Shown here: piece after piece, positions 54,406-63,330 of the stretch | Layout: each line of letters opens with the position of its first letter | How positions within the stretch are numbered: position 1 is the first letter of the stretch | Origin: Planctomycetota bacterium | Lineage (GTDB): Bacteria; Planctomycetota; MHYJ01; WSZJ01; JACPWG01 | Length of the DNA stretch: 64,000 nucleotides | Direction of reading: 5' to 3' | Assembly: GCA_016197205.1 (NCBI GenBank) | Contig: JACPWG010000026.1 | Location: 1-64,000 of the forward strand | Translations under genes and position numbers: made by a program | Notes under the pieces: generated by a model | Databases searched by the model: none | Seen by the model: the letters and a program-made list of their open reading frames with translations, nothing else | Told to the model about the DNA's origin: nothing

Positions 54406-55881
54406 TCATCGACTTGGCGGTACCAACGCCGACGGCATTTCGGCGAGGGCGTAGGCCGCGCCGGCCATGGTCGCCACGCAGCGGGCAAGCTTCGAGGGCT
54501 CGACCTTGTCCACGGTGTCGGCCGCGCTGTGGTGGTAGTCGAAGTAGGTCGACTCGTCCACGGCCAGCCCGAGGCAGGGCACGCCCGCCTCCTTGAAGTG
54601 CCCGACGTCCGGGGCCGAGCCGCCGGGGAAGACCGCTGCCGCACCGAGGACCGCGAGAGGGGAGATCGCATCTTTCAGCGTGGCGGTCGCGCGCTTGAGC
54701 GCGTCCGGGTCCCGGTGGTCGAGGTGGAAGCCCCGCGGAGCGAAGGCGCCGCTGTCCGCCTCGATCACCGCGACATGGCGCGCCAGCTCCCCGGCGTGGG
54801 CGGCCAGGTACCCCTTCACGCCGGCCATGCCATTTTCCTCGTTGGTCCAGAGCACTACGCGAATCGTCCGACGCGGGCGCAGGCCGAGCCGCCGGAGCAG
54901 CGCGAGGGACTCCATGGCGATCACGCAGCCGGAGCCGTCGTCCTGCGCGCCCTGCCCCACGTCCCAGGAATCAAGGTGCCCGCTTACGAGGACCACCTCC
55001 TCGGGCTTCTCCCGACCGATCAGCTCCGCCACCACGTTCGCGGACGGCGCCTCCCCCTCGTCGTGCGCCTCCATCGACAGCCGCACCACGACGTGCTTTC
55101 CGCGACGGGTCAGCCGGTCGAGGCGTTCGGCGTCCTCGACCGACACCGCGGCCGTCGGGATTCGCTTCGGGGCGTCGCCGTACTTCATCATGCCCGTGTG
55201 CGGGGAGCCCAGGCTCCGCGCAGTCACCGAACGGACCAGCGCCGCGACCGCACCCCTTTCCGCCGCCCAGACCGCGCCGTTCACGCGGTACTCGACCGTC
55301 TCGCCGTAGCGCGTGCCCTTCGCCTCATCGAAGGGCGGCATCGCCCGGTTGAAGAGGACGATCTTCCCCGTGGCGCGTTCCCCGAGGGCGTCCAGCTCTC
55401 GCCGGTCGTGGACCACGACGAGTTCCGCGGTGACTCCCTCGGGAGGCGTGCCCACCGAGCCGCCGAGCCCGAGCATCGCGAGCGGCCGCTTCTCCGGCTC
55501 GACCAGGGCCAGCGACTCTCGTCCCCGGACCCACTTCGGCACGCGCACCGGCTCGCGCCGGACGTTTTCCTGCCCGTCGGCCTCCAGCGCGTGCACGGCC
55601 CACTCGACCGCGCGCTCCAGCGCAGGGGAGCCGGACAGGCGATTACCCACGTCGTCGCACAGGGAGACGAGCTTGTCGTAGGCGCCGTTCGAGGCCAGCG
55701 CGGCCTGGACGATCCGGGCCGAGGTCGGTTCGTCACCGGAGGGCCTGGGCTCGACGCCGCGCCCAGGTCGCGCGCCCGCGCGTCCGGCCGTGCAGCCGGC
55801 GACCAGGGCGCACCCCAGCGCAAACGCGAGCAGGAGAGGGAGCGGCCCGCGGCGCGGGACGCGGACGGCGGGTGGGGCCAT
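54406..55881 (-). CDS. M28-family peptidase lipoprotein
   Basis: The 491-residue protein starts with a lipobox LVAGC (Cys30). A PA-type insert lies around 150-270, and the M28 zinc-peptidase core from about 280: VSGHLDSWDVGQGAQDDGSG (His302, Asp304, Asp314), TNEENG (Glu348/Glu349), EADSG (Asp376) and YFDYHHSAADT (His450). These are the two-zinc ligands and the catalytic Glu of plasma glutamate carboxypeptidase-like M28 enzymes. Lipidation puts it on an outer membrane leaflet, where it would trim dipeptides or peptides. It lies 32 bp after the RND exporter gene on the same strand, a probable operon. Confidence 0.9.
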   Translation of the reverse strand: MAPPAVRVPRRGPLPLLLAFALGCALVAGCTAGRAGARPGRGVEPRPSGDEPTSARIVQAALASNGAYDKLVSLCDDVGNRLSGSPALERAVEWAVHALEADGQENVRREPVRVPKWVRGRESLALVEPEKRPLAMLGLGGSVGTPPEGVTAELVVVHDRRELDALGERATGKIVLFNRAMPPFDEAKGTRYGETVEYRVNGAVWAAERGAVAALVRSVTARSLGSPHTGMMKYGDAPKRIPTAAVSVEDAERLDRLTRRGKHVVVRLSMEAHDEGEAPSANVVAELIGREKPEEVVLVSGHLDSWDVGQGAQDDGSGCVIAMESLALLRRLGLRPRRTIRVVLWTNEENGMAGVKGYLAAHAGELARHVAVIEADSGAFAPRGFHLDHRDPDALKRATATLKDAISPLAVLGAAAVFPGGSAPDVGHFKEAGVPCLGLAVDESTYFDYHHSAADTVDKVEPSKLARCVATMAGAAYALAEMPSALVPPSR

Positions 55882-55913
55882 CGGACCTCCGAAAATGGCG
55901 TGCGAGCGGGCGC

Positions 55914-58697
55914 CTACGGTGCGGGCGTGGGCGGCGCGGGCGCCTCCAGCGCCGGCGGCGCGCTCGGGGGCGGGCAGAGGACGGTCGGCGCCTGGGCGGG
56001 CGTTCCGCCTGCCGCTCCGTGCGCGCCCGGCCCTGTGGACGCGGCCGCCGCCAGCCCCGGCAGCACCGCCGACGCCGCCGGCGAGCGCGCGAGCCGCGGC
56101 CGGAAATACAGCACGGCGAGCGGCACGAGCGTGAGCGAGGAAAAGAGGGCGGAGGCCATCGCGAGGGCGGTGAGGACCCCGAACGAGATCGTGGGCCGGA
56201 AGTTCGAGAGCGCGAGGACGCAGAACCCGACGATGATCGCCACCGAGGTGTCCCAGATCGCGGTCCCGGTCGTGGCATGGGTCCGCACCATCGCCGCGTC
56301 ATAGTCGCCGTCCCGCGAAAGCTCGAGCCGGTACCGGCAGAGGTAGTGGATGGCGCAGTCCACCGAGATCCCCATCGACACGCTCGCGATCATGATCGTG
56401 ATCATGTCGAGGTTGATCCCCAGCCAGCCCATGGCGCCGAGGATGAAGAGGATGTGCATGACGTTCGGGATGACCCCGATGAGCCCGACGCGCCACGACC
56501 GGAACAGCAGGCAGATCGTGGCCAGGATGAGGCCGAAACCGGCGAGCACGATCCAGATTTGCGACGTGATCAGGCTTTCGATCATGTCCGTGTAGAGCAC
56601 GAAGAGCCCGGTGAGCACGCGCTGGTCCTTTTCCAGGTCGGCGAAGTCCGGCCCGGCGAGATAGGCCTCCAGCTCGTTGATGATCCGGCGGCGCTCCAGG
56701 CGCGGGTAGGTCTCCAGCATGCGCGCGAAGATCCGGACACTCGACCGGTCCTCCGTGACGTAGGAGCGCAGGTTGTCCTTGCCGAGGGTGTTCCGCAGCA
56801 CCCGCAGCGCGGGCTTCGCGGCGAGGGCCTTCGGCCCCGGGGCGGACGAGAGACCCGCCGCGGCCACGACCCCCCGCAGCTCGTCCACGAGGTTCGTCAC
56901 GGTCATGACCTTGCCGACCTCCGGCTTCGCCTCCAGGAAGGCCTGGATTTTCCGCACTTTGTCGAGGTTCGCCTCCTTCGCGAAGTAGTCGGGCTTCTTT
57001 CCGTCCAGGACGACTTCGAGCGTGATCGTGCCGCCCAGGTTCCGGTCGATGAAGCTCATGCCCTGGTAGAAGCTCGTGGACGCGCGGAAGTAGTCGATGA
57101 ACTTCGTCTCGACGTCGATGCGGAACGTCCCCCAGACGGAGAGGACGATGACCGCGAGGCTGCCCGCGAGGATCCAGCCCCGATGGGCCTGGGTCGCGCG
57201 CGCGAGCCAGCGCACCGGGGCTGGGGTTTCCCGACGCGCGTCGGCGAAGAGCGGCGCGGGCGGCAGGAGCGCGAGGCCGGCGGGGATGAGCAAGAAGGAG
57301 ACGACGAACGAGACGCCGACCCCGAGCGACATGAAGATGCCGAAGTCCCAGATGGAGCGGATATCGGAGAGGAGGAGGGAGCCGAAGCCGGCGATCATGG
57401 CGACTGAAGTGAAGAGGCAGGGCTTGAGCAGGTCGCGGCACGTGTGGAGGATGTGTTCGGGGTTCGAGCGCTCCGGATGGTGGAGCTGGCTCTCTCCGTA
57501 GACGACGAGGAGCTGGATGGAGTGGACCATCGCGATGATGAAGAGAAGCGACGAGAGATTCGAGGTCGGGATGGTGATTTTCCGGTCGCAGGCGACCATG
57601 GCGCCGAGGACGACCACGACGGTGACGGCGCACGTGGCGAGGGGAAGGGCGACCCACCGGAGGCGACGGAGGACGAACCAGAGGATGGCGACGAACGCGG
57701 CCGCGACGCCGAGCCCGAAGACGCGCATGTCGTGCGAGATGTAGGCGCCGATGTCGGAGATGACCACGGGCACGCCGCTCGTGAAGTAGGGCACCTCGCC
57801 CGGATAGGGGTGGGCCTTCAGGACTTCGCGACAGGCGCCGACCAGGGTCTCCCGCCGCTGGCGCCGCGCCTGGTCCAGCTCCTGGTAGCGGGCGCGCTTC
57901 GCCGCGAGCGCCGGCGCGCGCTCCCGGGCCAGCCGCGCGCAGCCGGCCGCGAGCTCTTCGGCGGGGAGCGCACGCCCTTCCTGGACGCCGCTGAGCCGAC
58001 GGTAGACACCCTCCTCCCCACGCTCGAGCGCGGCGAGGTCGGCTTCGTCGTCGAAGACTTCGTGCTGGAGAGGGATCAGCTCCGGGTCCGCTTCGAAGTA
58101 GACGAGGAGCGAGACGGTCTTCCCGTCGGCGCTGATCAGGTTTTTCCGGTAGAGGGCGTGATGGAGGATCTCTTCGCGGGCCAGTTTCCGATCGCAGTTC
58201 GGCGAAGAGAGGAAGAGGGGGAAGGGGGACCGCTTGTGGAGCTCGCGGCGGAGGCGGAGGCGTTCCGCGCGGGACACGCGCACGCCGGCGCGGCCGCCGG
58301 TCGGCTCGGGCAACTCGCGTCCGGCGACGGCGAGCGCGAGGCTCAACGCGAGCTTGTTGGGCGGGCTCTTGAGGAGGGGAATTTCCGTGAGGCTGAGGAC
58401 GGAATCCACGCCCGGGAGCTCGAGGAACTTTTCGGAGAGGAGTTCGGTATGGCGGATGGCCTCGTCCGAAAACGGATCGCCGGGCGAGAAGGCGACCATG
58501 ACGTAGTCGTCGCTCCCGAAGATCAGGTGGGAGCGGTCGTAGAGGACGAGGCTCGGGTCGTTTTCGAGGAGCAGGGACTCGGAGGAGGCGTCGATGCCGA
58601 AGCGGGGGACGAGGCGGCCGAAGCCGACCGCGAAGAGGAGGACGAGCGCGATCGGGAGCCAGGGCCGGCGGAGGACGAGGGCGGAGAAGATACGCAT
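55914..58697 (-). CDS. MMPL/RND-superfamily exporter
   Basis: The 927-residue protein is a single-gene RND/MMPL transporter (COG1033 type): one membrane helix at the start, a large periplasmic loop, a bundle of about five helices near 325-480, a second loop and a final bundle near 720-870. The helix-4 type segment NLSSLLFIIAMVHSIQLLVVY and its mirror NLDMITIMIASVSMGISVDCAIHYLCRY carry charged or polar residues of the proton path. The last 60 residues are Pro/Ala-rich. Such proteins move lipids or hydrophobic compounds; HpnN, a hopanoid transporter, is one member, but nothing here proves that substrate. It appears to be the first gene of a unit with the M28 peptidase. Confidence 0.88.
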   Translation of the reverse strand: MRIFSALVLRRPWLPIALVLLFAVGFGRLVPRFGIDASSESLLLENDPSLVLYDRSHLIFGSDDYVMVAFSPGDPFSDEAIRHTELLSEKFLELPGVDSVLSLTEIPLLKSPPNKLALSLALAVAGRELPEPTGGRAGVRVSRAERLRLRRELHKRSPFPLFLSSPNCDRKLAREEILHHALYRKNLISADGKTVSLLVYFEADPELIPLQHEVFDDEADLAALERGEEGVYRRLSGVQEGRALPAEELAAGCARLARERAPALAAKRARYQELDQARRQRRETLVGACREVLKAHPYPGEVPYFTSGVPVVISDIGAYISHDMRVFGLGVAAAFVAILWFVLRRLRWVALPLATCAVTVVVVLGAMVACDRKITIPTSNLSSLLFIIAMVHSIQLLVVYGESQLHHPERSNPEHILHTCRDLLKPCLFTSVAMIAGFGSLLLSDIRSIWDFGIFMSLGVGVSFVVSFLLIPAGLALLPPAPLFADARRETPAPVRWLARATQAHRGWILAGSLAVIVLSVWGTFRIDVETKFIDYFRASTSFYQGMSFIDRNLGGTITLEVVLDGKKPDYFAKEANLDKVRKIQAFLEAKPEVGKVMTVTNLVDELRGVVAAAGLSSAPGPKALAAKPALRVLRNTLGKDNLRSYVTEDRSSVRIFARMLETYPRLERRRIINELEAYLAGPDFADLEKDQRVLTGLFVLYTDMIESLITSQIWIVLAGFGLILATICLLFRSWRVGLIGVIPNVMHILFILGAMGWLGINLDMITIMIASVSMGISVDCAIHYLCRYRLELSRDGDYDAAMVRTHATTGTAIWDTSVAIIVGFCVLALSNFRPTISFGVLTALAMASALFSSLTLVPLAVLYFRPRLARSPAASAVLPGLAAAASTGPGAHGAAGGTPAQAPTVLCPPPSAPPALEAPAPPTPAP

Positions 58698-59040
58698 GGA
58701 TTCCGGCCCCAGTGAAGAGTCCTGGAGGTCGTCAGGCTTGGTACTATTCTAGCCGGGGAGGGGGCAAATTCAACGAATTGCCTACCGCGAGTCTCAAGAC
58801 AAAAGACTTCGGCGGGTGCTCGCCGACCGGGGACGTCGGACGACTCGGCGGATCCCTCCAGCGGGAGGCGCCCCACGGACGGGCCACCACCCATTCCCCG
58901 AGGGCGGACGCGGAGTCTCCAAGGATTTGTTCCGCCGGGGAGGGGAGAGGGGGCGCGGGGTGGGACGCCGCGCAAGGGGGACAGGCAGGGCACCGCGGAC
59001 GGGGGGGCGGCGCGGGACCGCGAGGAGGGACGCGACAGAC

Positions 59041-59212
59041 AATGATCAATGACCAAGTTCCAAGGACCAATCAATGACCAAGTGACCAATGACCAAGGGC
59101 TTGCGCTCCACCAGCGAAGAAGGATGACGGCGCCGTGGCCCTGACGCCGGTCACGTGTCCAGTTTGGTCATTCGGGCTTCGTCATGGCTTGGTCATGGAT
59201 CATTGGATCCCT
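59041..59212. repeat. Dispersed repeat of about 170 bp, copy 1
   Basis: Begins with AATGATCAATGACCAAG-type units and ends with CTTGGTCATGGATCATTGG-type units, so its ends are complementary. The inner TGTCCAGTTTGGTCATTC and AGCGAAGAAGGATGA blocks recur at 60072-60250. Confidence 0.6.
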
Positions 59213-59265
59213 ACTGCGCAACTTCTGGAAGTCTCTTCGAGATATTCGCGAGGCCGGATTTTCGA

Positions 59266-59346
59266 AACCACAGCTTTCACGGATTTTTCGGGATTTCACA
59301 GATTCCGAATCTGTGAAATCGCCGTTAGTCTGTGAAATCTGTGGTT
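59266..59346. repeat. 81-bp dispersed hairpin element, copy 2
   Basis: Same length and ends (AACCACAG and CTGTGGTT) as 10186-10266. It carries the inner TTTCACAGATT and AATCTGTGAAAT arms. Confidence 0.7.
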
Positions 59347-59559
59347 CCCTTTCGGTTTCGGGCGCGTGCCTGACTTGGACCCCTACCGGTGAACTTCTTG
59401 AAAGCGTCTCCAGATTCGCAGGCGACGAAACCACAAAGACTCGAAGTCACGAAGACCACAAAGGCGCTTTTCGGCCGAGCCAAACTCGCCCCCCTCAGTG
59501 ACGGTCCTTCGTGGCCTCTCCCCCAGGGCGAATGCGCCTTCAGCTCAGGCTCGCGAGGT

Positions 59560-59892
59560 CTAGTAGCGGGAGGACTTCACCTTGCTGTAGCAATCGCGGC
59601 AATAGACGGGGCGGTTCTGCTTCGGTTCGAAGGGCACATCGGCCTTGCCGCCGCAGGAGGCGCAGGTCGCGGTGAACATCGGCCGGTCGCTGCGGCCCAT
59701 GCCGCCGCCCATGCCACCGCCGCCGCCACCACCACCGCCACCCCCCTCCGCGCGACGACGAGCCTTACGGCACTCGGGGCACCGCTTCGGTTCGCTCGTG
59801 TAACCCTTCTTCTGGTGGAACTCCTGGTCGTCCGCAGTGAAGACGAACGAGGTCCCACATTCCACGCAGGTCAAGTTCTTGTCCTGGAACAA
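59560..59892 (-). CDS. Zinc-ribbon protein with CxxC-x17-CxxC domain
   Basis: TTG 59892 follows GAGAGGG. The 110-residue protein has two treble-clef or ribbon units: LTCVECGTSFVFTADDQEFH with C9/C12 and RCPEC with C38/C41, then a poly-Gly linker (about 50-65), then C77/C80 and C98/C101 with exactly 17 residues between the inner pairs. The first unit is the zf-trcl type, the second the CxxC-x17-CxxC type (PFEPKQNRPVYCRDCY). Function is unknown; zinc and perhaps RNA binding are inferred. It is a paralogue of the gene at 60706-61098 and lies downstream of rpsU on the same strand. Confidence 0.8.
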   Translation of the reverse strand: MFQDKNLTCVECGTSFVFTADDQEFHQKKGYTSEPKRCPECRKARRRAEGGGGGGGGGGGMGGGMGRSDRPMFTATCASCGGKADVPFEPKQNRPVYCRDCYSKVKSSRY

Positions 59893-60071
59893 AGTACTAC
59901 CCTCTCAACAGGTCTCGACCCCCTCTCGGGGAAAACAGATCCCAGCGGACTTGCCTCTCCCCAGGAGGAAGGAGAGAACCAAATCCGCAAGGATCGAGGG
60001 GACCGATAATCAATCCCCGGCCCCCGGGGCGGGCCGGAATTCGCTATTTACCGCGGCTGGATGAAACTGGA

Positions 60072-60250
60072 AATGATCAACGCCCAATTTCCAAGGACCA
60101 ATCAATGCCTAAATACCAAATGACCAAGGGCTTACGCTTCGGCAGCGAAAAAGGATGAGTGCGCCGCAGGCCTTACACCGATCACATGTCCAGTTTGGTC
60201 ATTCCGGCTTGGTCATTGATTGGTAATTGGACATTGAACCTTGGTCATTC
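60072..60250. repeat. Dispersed repeat of about 170 bp, copy 2
   Basis: Matches 59041-59212 in order, including AGCGAAAAAGGATGA and TGTCCAGTTTGGTCATTC, with point changes and small gaps. Its ends are again complementary. Confidence 0.6.
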
Positions 60251-60288
60251 GTCAGCGGGCTCTGGTTGCGGCCACCGCCTGCGGCAGG

Positions 60289-60348
60289 GCACCCCTCAGC
60301 CCACCTTCGCGCGCTGCGGCCGGCTTCGGAGCGCAGGCCCGCCCTTTG
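60289..60348 (+). repeat. GC-rich dispersed hairpin repeat, copy 2
   Basis: GGCACCCCTCAGCCCACC and the following arms match 44677-44740. Confidence 0.5.
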
Positions 60349-60383
60349 CCTCTCGTCTCTCGCCCCCACACGCGGAGCGGGCG

Positions 60384-60435
60384 GCTATTGACCTGGATCT
60401 TTTGCGCTCTCGCGCAAAGGAGCCAAGTCAATAGC
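60384..60435 (-). terminator. 52-nt hairpin downstream of rpsU, possible terminator
   Basis: Two 24-nt arms (GCTATTGACCTGG... and ...GTCAATAGC) pair with about 3 mismatches around a 4-nt loop. It starts 12 bp after the rpsU stop codon. There is no clear T-run, so it may be a processing site or a mobile repeat. Confidence 0.45.
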
Positions 60436-60446
60436 ACTTCCCCACG

Positions 60447-60665
60447 TTACCGCGTGAACCGCGGAATACGCTTTTTTTTCTTCTTCTGGAGGTTCCGGAT
60501 GTTCTTCTCGCGCTGCTGTTCCTCACGCCGGCGACGTTCGCTCGGCTTTTCGTAGAAGGACAGGCGCTTGATTTCGCGGAAGAGGCCCGCGTCGTTGCAG
60601 ATGCGCTTGAACTGACGGAGCGCCTTTTCGAGGCGGTCGCCCTTGTCTACCCGAATACGAATCAT
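60447..60665 (-). CDS. rpsU: 30S ribosomal protein bS21
   Basis: The 72-residue protein is a bS21: IRIRVDKGDRLEKALRQFKRICNDAGLFREIKR, then the basic FYEKPSERRRREEQQREKNIR and a Lys-rich tail. bS21 sits near the 3' end of 16S rRNA and helps start-codon selection. The gene begins 40 bp after the zinc-ribbon gene on the same strand and is probably co-transcribed with it. The 52-nt hairpin follows it. Confidence 0.95.
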   Translation of the reverse strand: MIRIRVDKGDRLEKALRQFKRICNDAGLFREIKRLSFYEKPSERRRREEQQREKNIRNLQKKKKKRIPRFTR

Positions 60666-60705
60666 CGACCCGCACCACCTTTCAGGACCGGGAGGAGAAG
60701 CCGCG

Positions 60706-61098
60706 CTAGCGGCGGGAATCTTTCATCTTGACGAAGCAGGCCCGGCAGTAGACCGGCCGGTCCTGTCTGGGCTCGAAGGGAAGCTCGGCCTTGCCGCCGC
60801 ACGCATCGCAGGTGGTTTCGAAGAGGACGCGTTCGGAGGAGCCGCCCGCGCCGCCACCACTCCCGCCACCGCTCCGACTCCCTGCCCCGCCGCCGCTCCC
60901 TGGGGCCCCGGCCCCTTCCCCGCCGCCCCCGGCGGAACGAGCCCCCTTGCGGATCTGGCGTCGCCTCGCCTCGCGACAGGGCGCGCACCGCTTCGGCTCG
61001 CTCGCGTAGCCCTTCTTCTGGTGGAACTCCTGATCCTCGGCGGAAAAAACGAAGGTCGAACCGCACTCGATACAGGTCAGGTTCTTGTCCTGGAACAC
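60706..61098 (-). CDS. Zinc-ribbon protein with CxxC-x17-CxxC domain (paralogue)
   Basis: GTG 61098 with GTGGAGAA upstream is chosen because it starts at VFQDKNLTC, exactly like its paralogue; an in-frame extension to 61317 is Arg/Pro-rich and unlikely. The 130-residue protein has the zf-trcl part (LTCIECGSTFVFSAEDQEFH, C9/C12, and RCAPC), a Gly/Ser-rich linker longer than in the paralogue, and the C-terminal CDACGGKAELPFEPRQDRPVYCRACF unit with 17 residues between the inner cysteines. It lies 40 bp upstream of rpsU, which suggests a ribosome- or RNA-linked role, but that is inference. Confidence 0.8.
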   Translation of the reverse strand: MFQDKNLTCIECGSTFVFSAEDQEFHQKKGYASEPKRCAPCREARRRQIRKGARSAGGGGEGAGAPGSGGGAGSRSGGGSGGGAGGSSERVLFETTCDACGGKAELPFEPRQDRPVYCRACFVKMKDSRR

Positions 61099-61376
61099 CG
61101 GCTTCTGTTCTCCACCTCGGCGCCCCTCAGCGGGGCCAATTCGAAAAAAGTCCCAGCGGATCTGACTCTCGCGCTCCCGCTCCGCGCCTCGCGGACGACC
61201 ACCGATCGGACGACTGCGGGAGTCGAGGACCAGCTCCGCTGGGACTGGGCTGCCATCCGCTTCGAATTTCACTTCTACGAGCGGCCCACATTTTACCGGT
61301 GGCAGGGTCCGTGTCAAGTGAAAAATTCAGGCCGCCAGGGCCGGCGCGGGCAGCCGCTTGGCCCTCGAAAACGTCT

Positions 61377-62375
61377 TCACCGCGCGCGCGGCGGCCATGT
61401 CGCCGCCGCGGCAATGCCGTGCCGCAGCCCCGTCAGCGAGACGCCCACGCGCTCCACCCCGAGACCCGCGAGGGAGAAGGCCAGCACCGTGAGCCCCGAG
61501 ACGATGATGTCCGCGCGCGCCGGATCCATCCCGGGCACCCCCCGCCGCTCTTCCACGCTCATGCCGTGCAGACGCTCGAGTAGCTCCTCGACGAACGCCC
61601 GTCGGACCTCCACAGGCCCGCCCGTGGCCGGCCGCACCGCCCTCGTCTTCGCAGCGAAGAGCGCGCCGCCCGTCGCGACCTGCGCCAGCGTCACCGCGGT
61701 CCCGCCCACGAGCAGGAGCGGCGCGCCCCGCGGCACCGAGCGGAACGGGCCCGCCGCCAGTACCCGTCGCACGTGGGCCTCGAGCCGGGTCCGGTCGGCC
61801 GGCGGCGTCGGCGCCGTCGACAGGAAACGCTCGGTCAGCCGCACGGCCCCCAGCTTGTAGCTTCGGCTCCACTGGATCGCAGCGCCGGCCCCTACCGTGA
61901 ACTGGGCGCTCCCGCCCCCGACGTCCAACACGAGGAGACGAGCGCCGGGACGGGTTCTGCCCGTGCCGCCGGCCTGTGCGCCCGTACCCGCGACACCGCC
62001 GGCCACCGCGCCGAGAAAACCATAGCGCGCCTCCTCCGCGCCGGACAGGATGGCCACCTCGAGGCCGGTTTCGCGGCGCACGCGCTCCAGGAAGGCCTCG
62101 CGATTGTCCGCGTCCCGGATGGCGCTCGTGGCCCCGCAGCGGACCTCCGACGCGCCCAGGCCCCGCGCCTCGGCCGCAAGCTCGGCGAGCACCGCGATCG
62201 TCCGCGCCATCGCGTCCTCGCGCAGCGAACTCGAGGCGCCGATCCCCTTCCCCGAGCGGGTCGGCAGCACCCGCTCCGTGAGCGTCCGGCCCAGCGCGCC
62301 GCCGCGCCCGACCTCCGCCACCAGGAGTTTGGTCGTGTTCGAACCGAGATCGATGGCCGCGCGAATCTTCTCCAT
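61377..62375 (-). CDS. Exopolyphosphatase / pppGpp phosphohydrolase family (Ppx/GppA)
   Basis: ATG 62375 has GAGG 5 nt upstream. The 332-residue protein has the actin-like ATPase-fold motifs of Ppx/GppA: IDLGSNTTKLLVAEV at 8-22, GATSAIRDADNREAF, the catalytic-Glu region GAEEARYGFLGA, and LDVGGGSAQFTVG. It cuts terminal phosphates from polyphosphate or pppGpp. It is short, lacking the C-terminal HD-like domain of the E. coli enzymes, as in many single-module Ppx proteins. It lies in a minus-strand row with pgeF upstream (117-bp gap), so weak operon evidence. Confidence 0.88.
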   Translation of the reverse strand: MEKIRAAIDLGSNTTKLLVAEVGRGGALGRTLTERVLPTRSGKGIGASSSLREDAMARTIAVLAELAAEARGLGASEVRCGATSAIRDADNREAFLERVRRETGLEVAILSGAEEARYGFLGAVAGGVAGTGAQAGGTGRTRPGARLLVLDVGGGSAQFTVGAGAAIQWSRSYKLGAVRLTERFLSTAPTPPADRTRLEAHVRRVLAAGPFRSVPRGAPLLLVGGTAVTLAQVATGGALFAAKTRAVRPATGGPVEVRRAFVEELLERLHGMSVEERRGVPGMDPARADIIVSGLTVLAFSLAGLGVERVGVSLTGLRHGIAAAATWPPRAR

Positions 62376-62492
62376 CCGGTCCTCGCAAATGACACCAAGC
62401 TTTTTTCGAGCCGGCGAGGGTCGAGCGGGCCCTTCGCGGCAGCGCACCCGCGTGCGACCCTTCGCGTCAAGCCGCGGCCGCGTACGGCGGGG

Positions 62493-63326
62493 TCATCGCA
62501 GCACCACCACCGTCCCGAACCGCCCGCCCCGCGCCCCTTCGCGGCGGTACGAGTAGAAAAGTTCCGGGCGGCATCGCGTGCACGCGCCCGCCACTTCGAT
62601 CCGCTCCGCCGGCACGCCCGCGTCCAGGAGCTGCCTTCGATTGCACGACCAGAGGTCGAAGGTCCTTCGGTCACCCGCTCCCGTTCGCAGGTACTCGTCC
62701 GCGTAGGGAAGGGCGGCGCGCATCGTCGCGACGAAATCCTCCCGGACGTCAAAACAGCACGGCCCGATCGACGGCGCGATCCCGACCACCAGGTCGCCGG
62801 GCCGGCTGCCGTAGCGGTCGGCAAGCACACGCACGAGGCTCCCCGCCATGTTCGCCGCCGTCCCGCGCCAGCTCGCGTGCGCGGCGCCCGCGACGTGCCG
62901 CGCCGTGTCATACGCCGCGAGGCACGGGCAGTCCGCCGACATCGCCGTCAGCGCCACCCCCGGCCGGTCGGTGACCAGGCCGTCCACGCCCGGGACCATC
63001 CACGTCGCCGGCTGCGGCGCCGCGACCGCGCCCGCCGCGCCCGGCATGCCCGCCCCTCCTGCCTCCACGACGGCGATCCGGCTCCCGTGCACCTGCTCCG
63101 CGAACACCTGTCGCTCGGGCGCGTAGCCGACGGCCGCGGCAAGTCGCCGCCGGTTTTCGAGCACCGCCGCGGGATCGTCCCCGACCGACCGCGAGAGGTT
63201 CATGGAGGCGAAGCCCCCGCCGCTCACTCCCCCGCGCCGGGTCGAGGTCGCGGCGGCGACCCCGGAGGCCGCGTCCAACAGCGCGAACCGCACCAGCTCT
63301 ACGCGGTCGGCTTCGGTCCTCGCCAC
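62493..63326 (-). CDS. pgeF: Peptidoglycan editing factor / purine nucleoside phosphorylase (multicopper-oxidase-like laccase domain)
   Basis: GTG 63326 has GGAGGGGG upstream; the upstream permease gene ends 4 bp before it, so they are one operon. The 277-residue protein is a YfiH/PgeF protein: STRRGGVSGGGFASMNL, QVHG with His80, SADCPC with Cys133, and AAHASWRG with His150, the three zinc ligands. The C-terminal CTRCRPELFYSYRREG block is also typical. E. coli PgeF keeps non-canonical residues out of peptidoglycan; related enzymes cleave purine nucleosides. With alr in the same window it hints at active peptidoglycan synthesis. Confidence 0.92.
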   Translation of the reverse strand: MARTEADRVELVRFALLDAASGVAAATSTRRGGVSGGGFASMNLSRSVGDDPAAVLENRRRLAAAVGYAPERQVFAEQVHGSRIAVVEAGGAGMPGAAGAVAAPQPATWMVPGVDGLVTDRPGVALTAMSADCPCLAAYDTARHVAGAAHASWRGTAANMAGSLVRVLADRYGSRPGDLVVGIAPSIGPCCFDVREDFVATMRAALPYADEYLRTGAGDRRTFDLWSCNRRQLLDAGVPAERIEVAGACTRCRPELFYSYRREGARGGRFGTVVVLR

Positions 63327-63330
63327 GGTG

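Larger units (their letters stand above)
58698..59559. other. 862-bp intergenic region built of dispersed repeats
   Basis: No gene is supported. It contains one copy of a repeat shared with 60072-60250 (here 59041-59212), the 81-bp hairpin copy 2 (59266-59346), and a CCACAAAGACTCGAAGTCACG stretch at 59428 onward. Short similar blocks at 59217-59255 and 59392-59428 flank the hairpin. Confidence 0.55.
59893..60446. other. Intergenic region with repeats downstream of rpsU
   Basis: No gene is supported. It holds copy 2 of the 170-bp repeat (60072-60250), copy 2 of the GC-rich repeat (60289-60348) and the 52-nt hairpin after rpsU (60384-60435). Confidence 0.5.

Noticed and set aside
49697-54454. 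Plus-strand open frame of about 1585 codons in another frame of the polytopic protein
   Set aside because: Arg/Gly/Pro-dominated translation without hydrophobic pattern; the frame starting at 49869 has the real membrane helices and zinc ribbon.
61099-61317. N-terminal extension of the zinc-ribbon protein
   Set aside because: Arg/Pro/Glu-rich, absent from the paralogue, and the GTG at 61098 gives the same start as the other copy.
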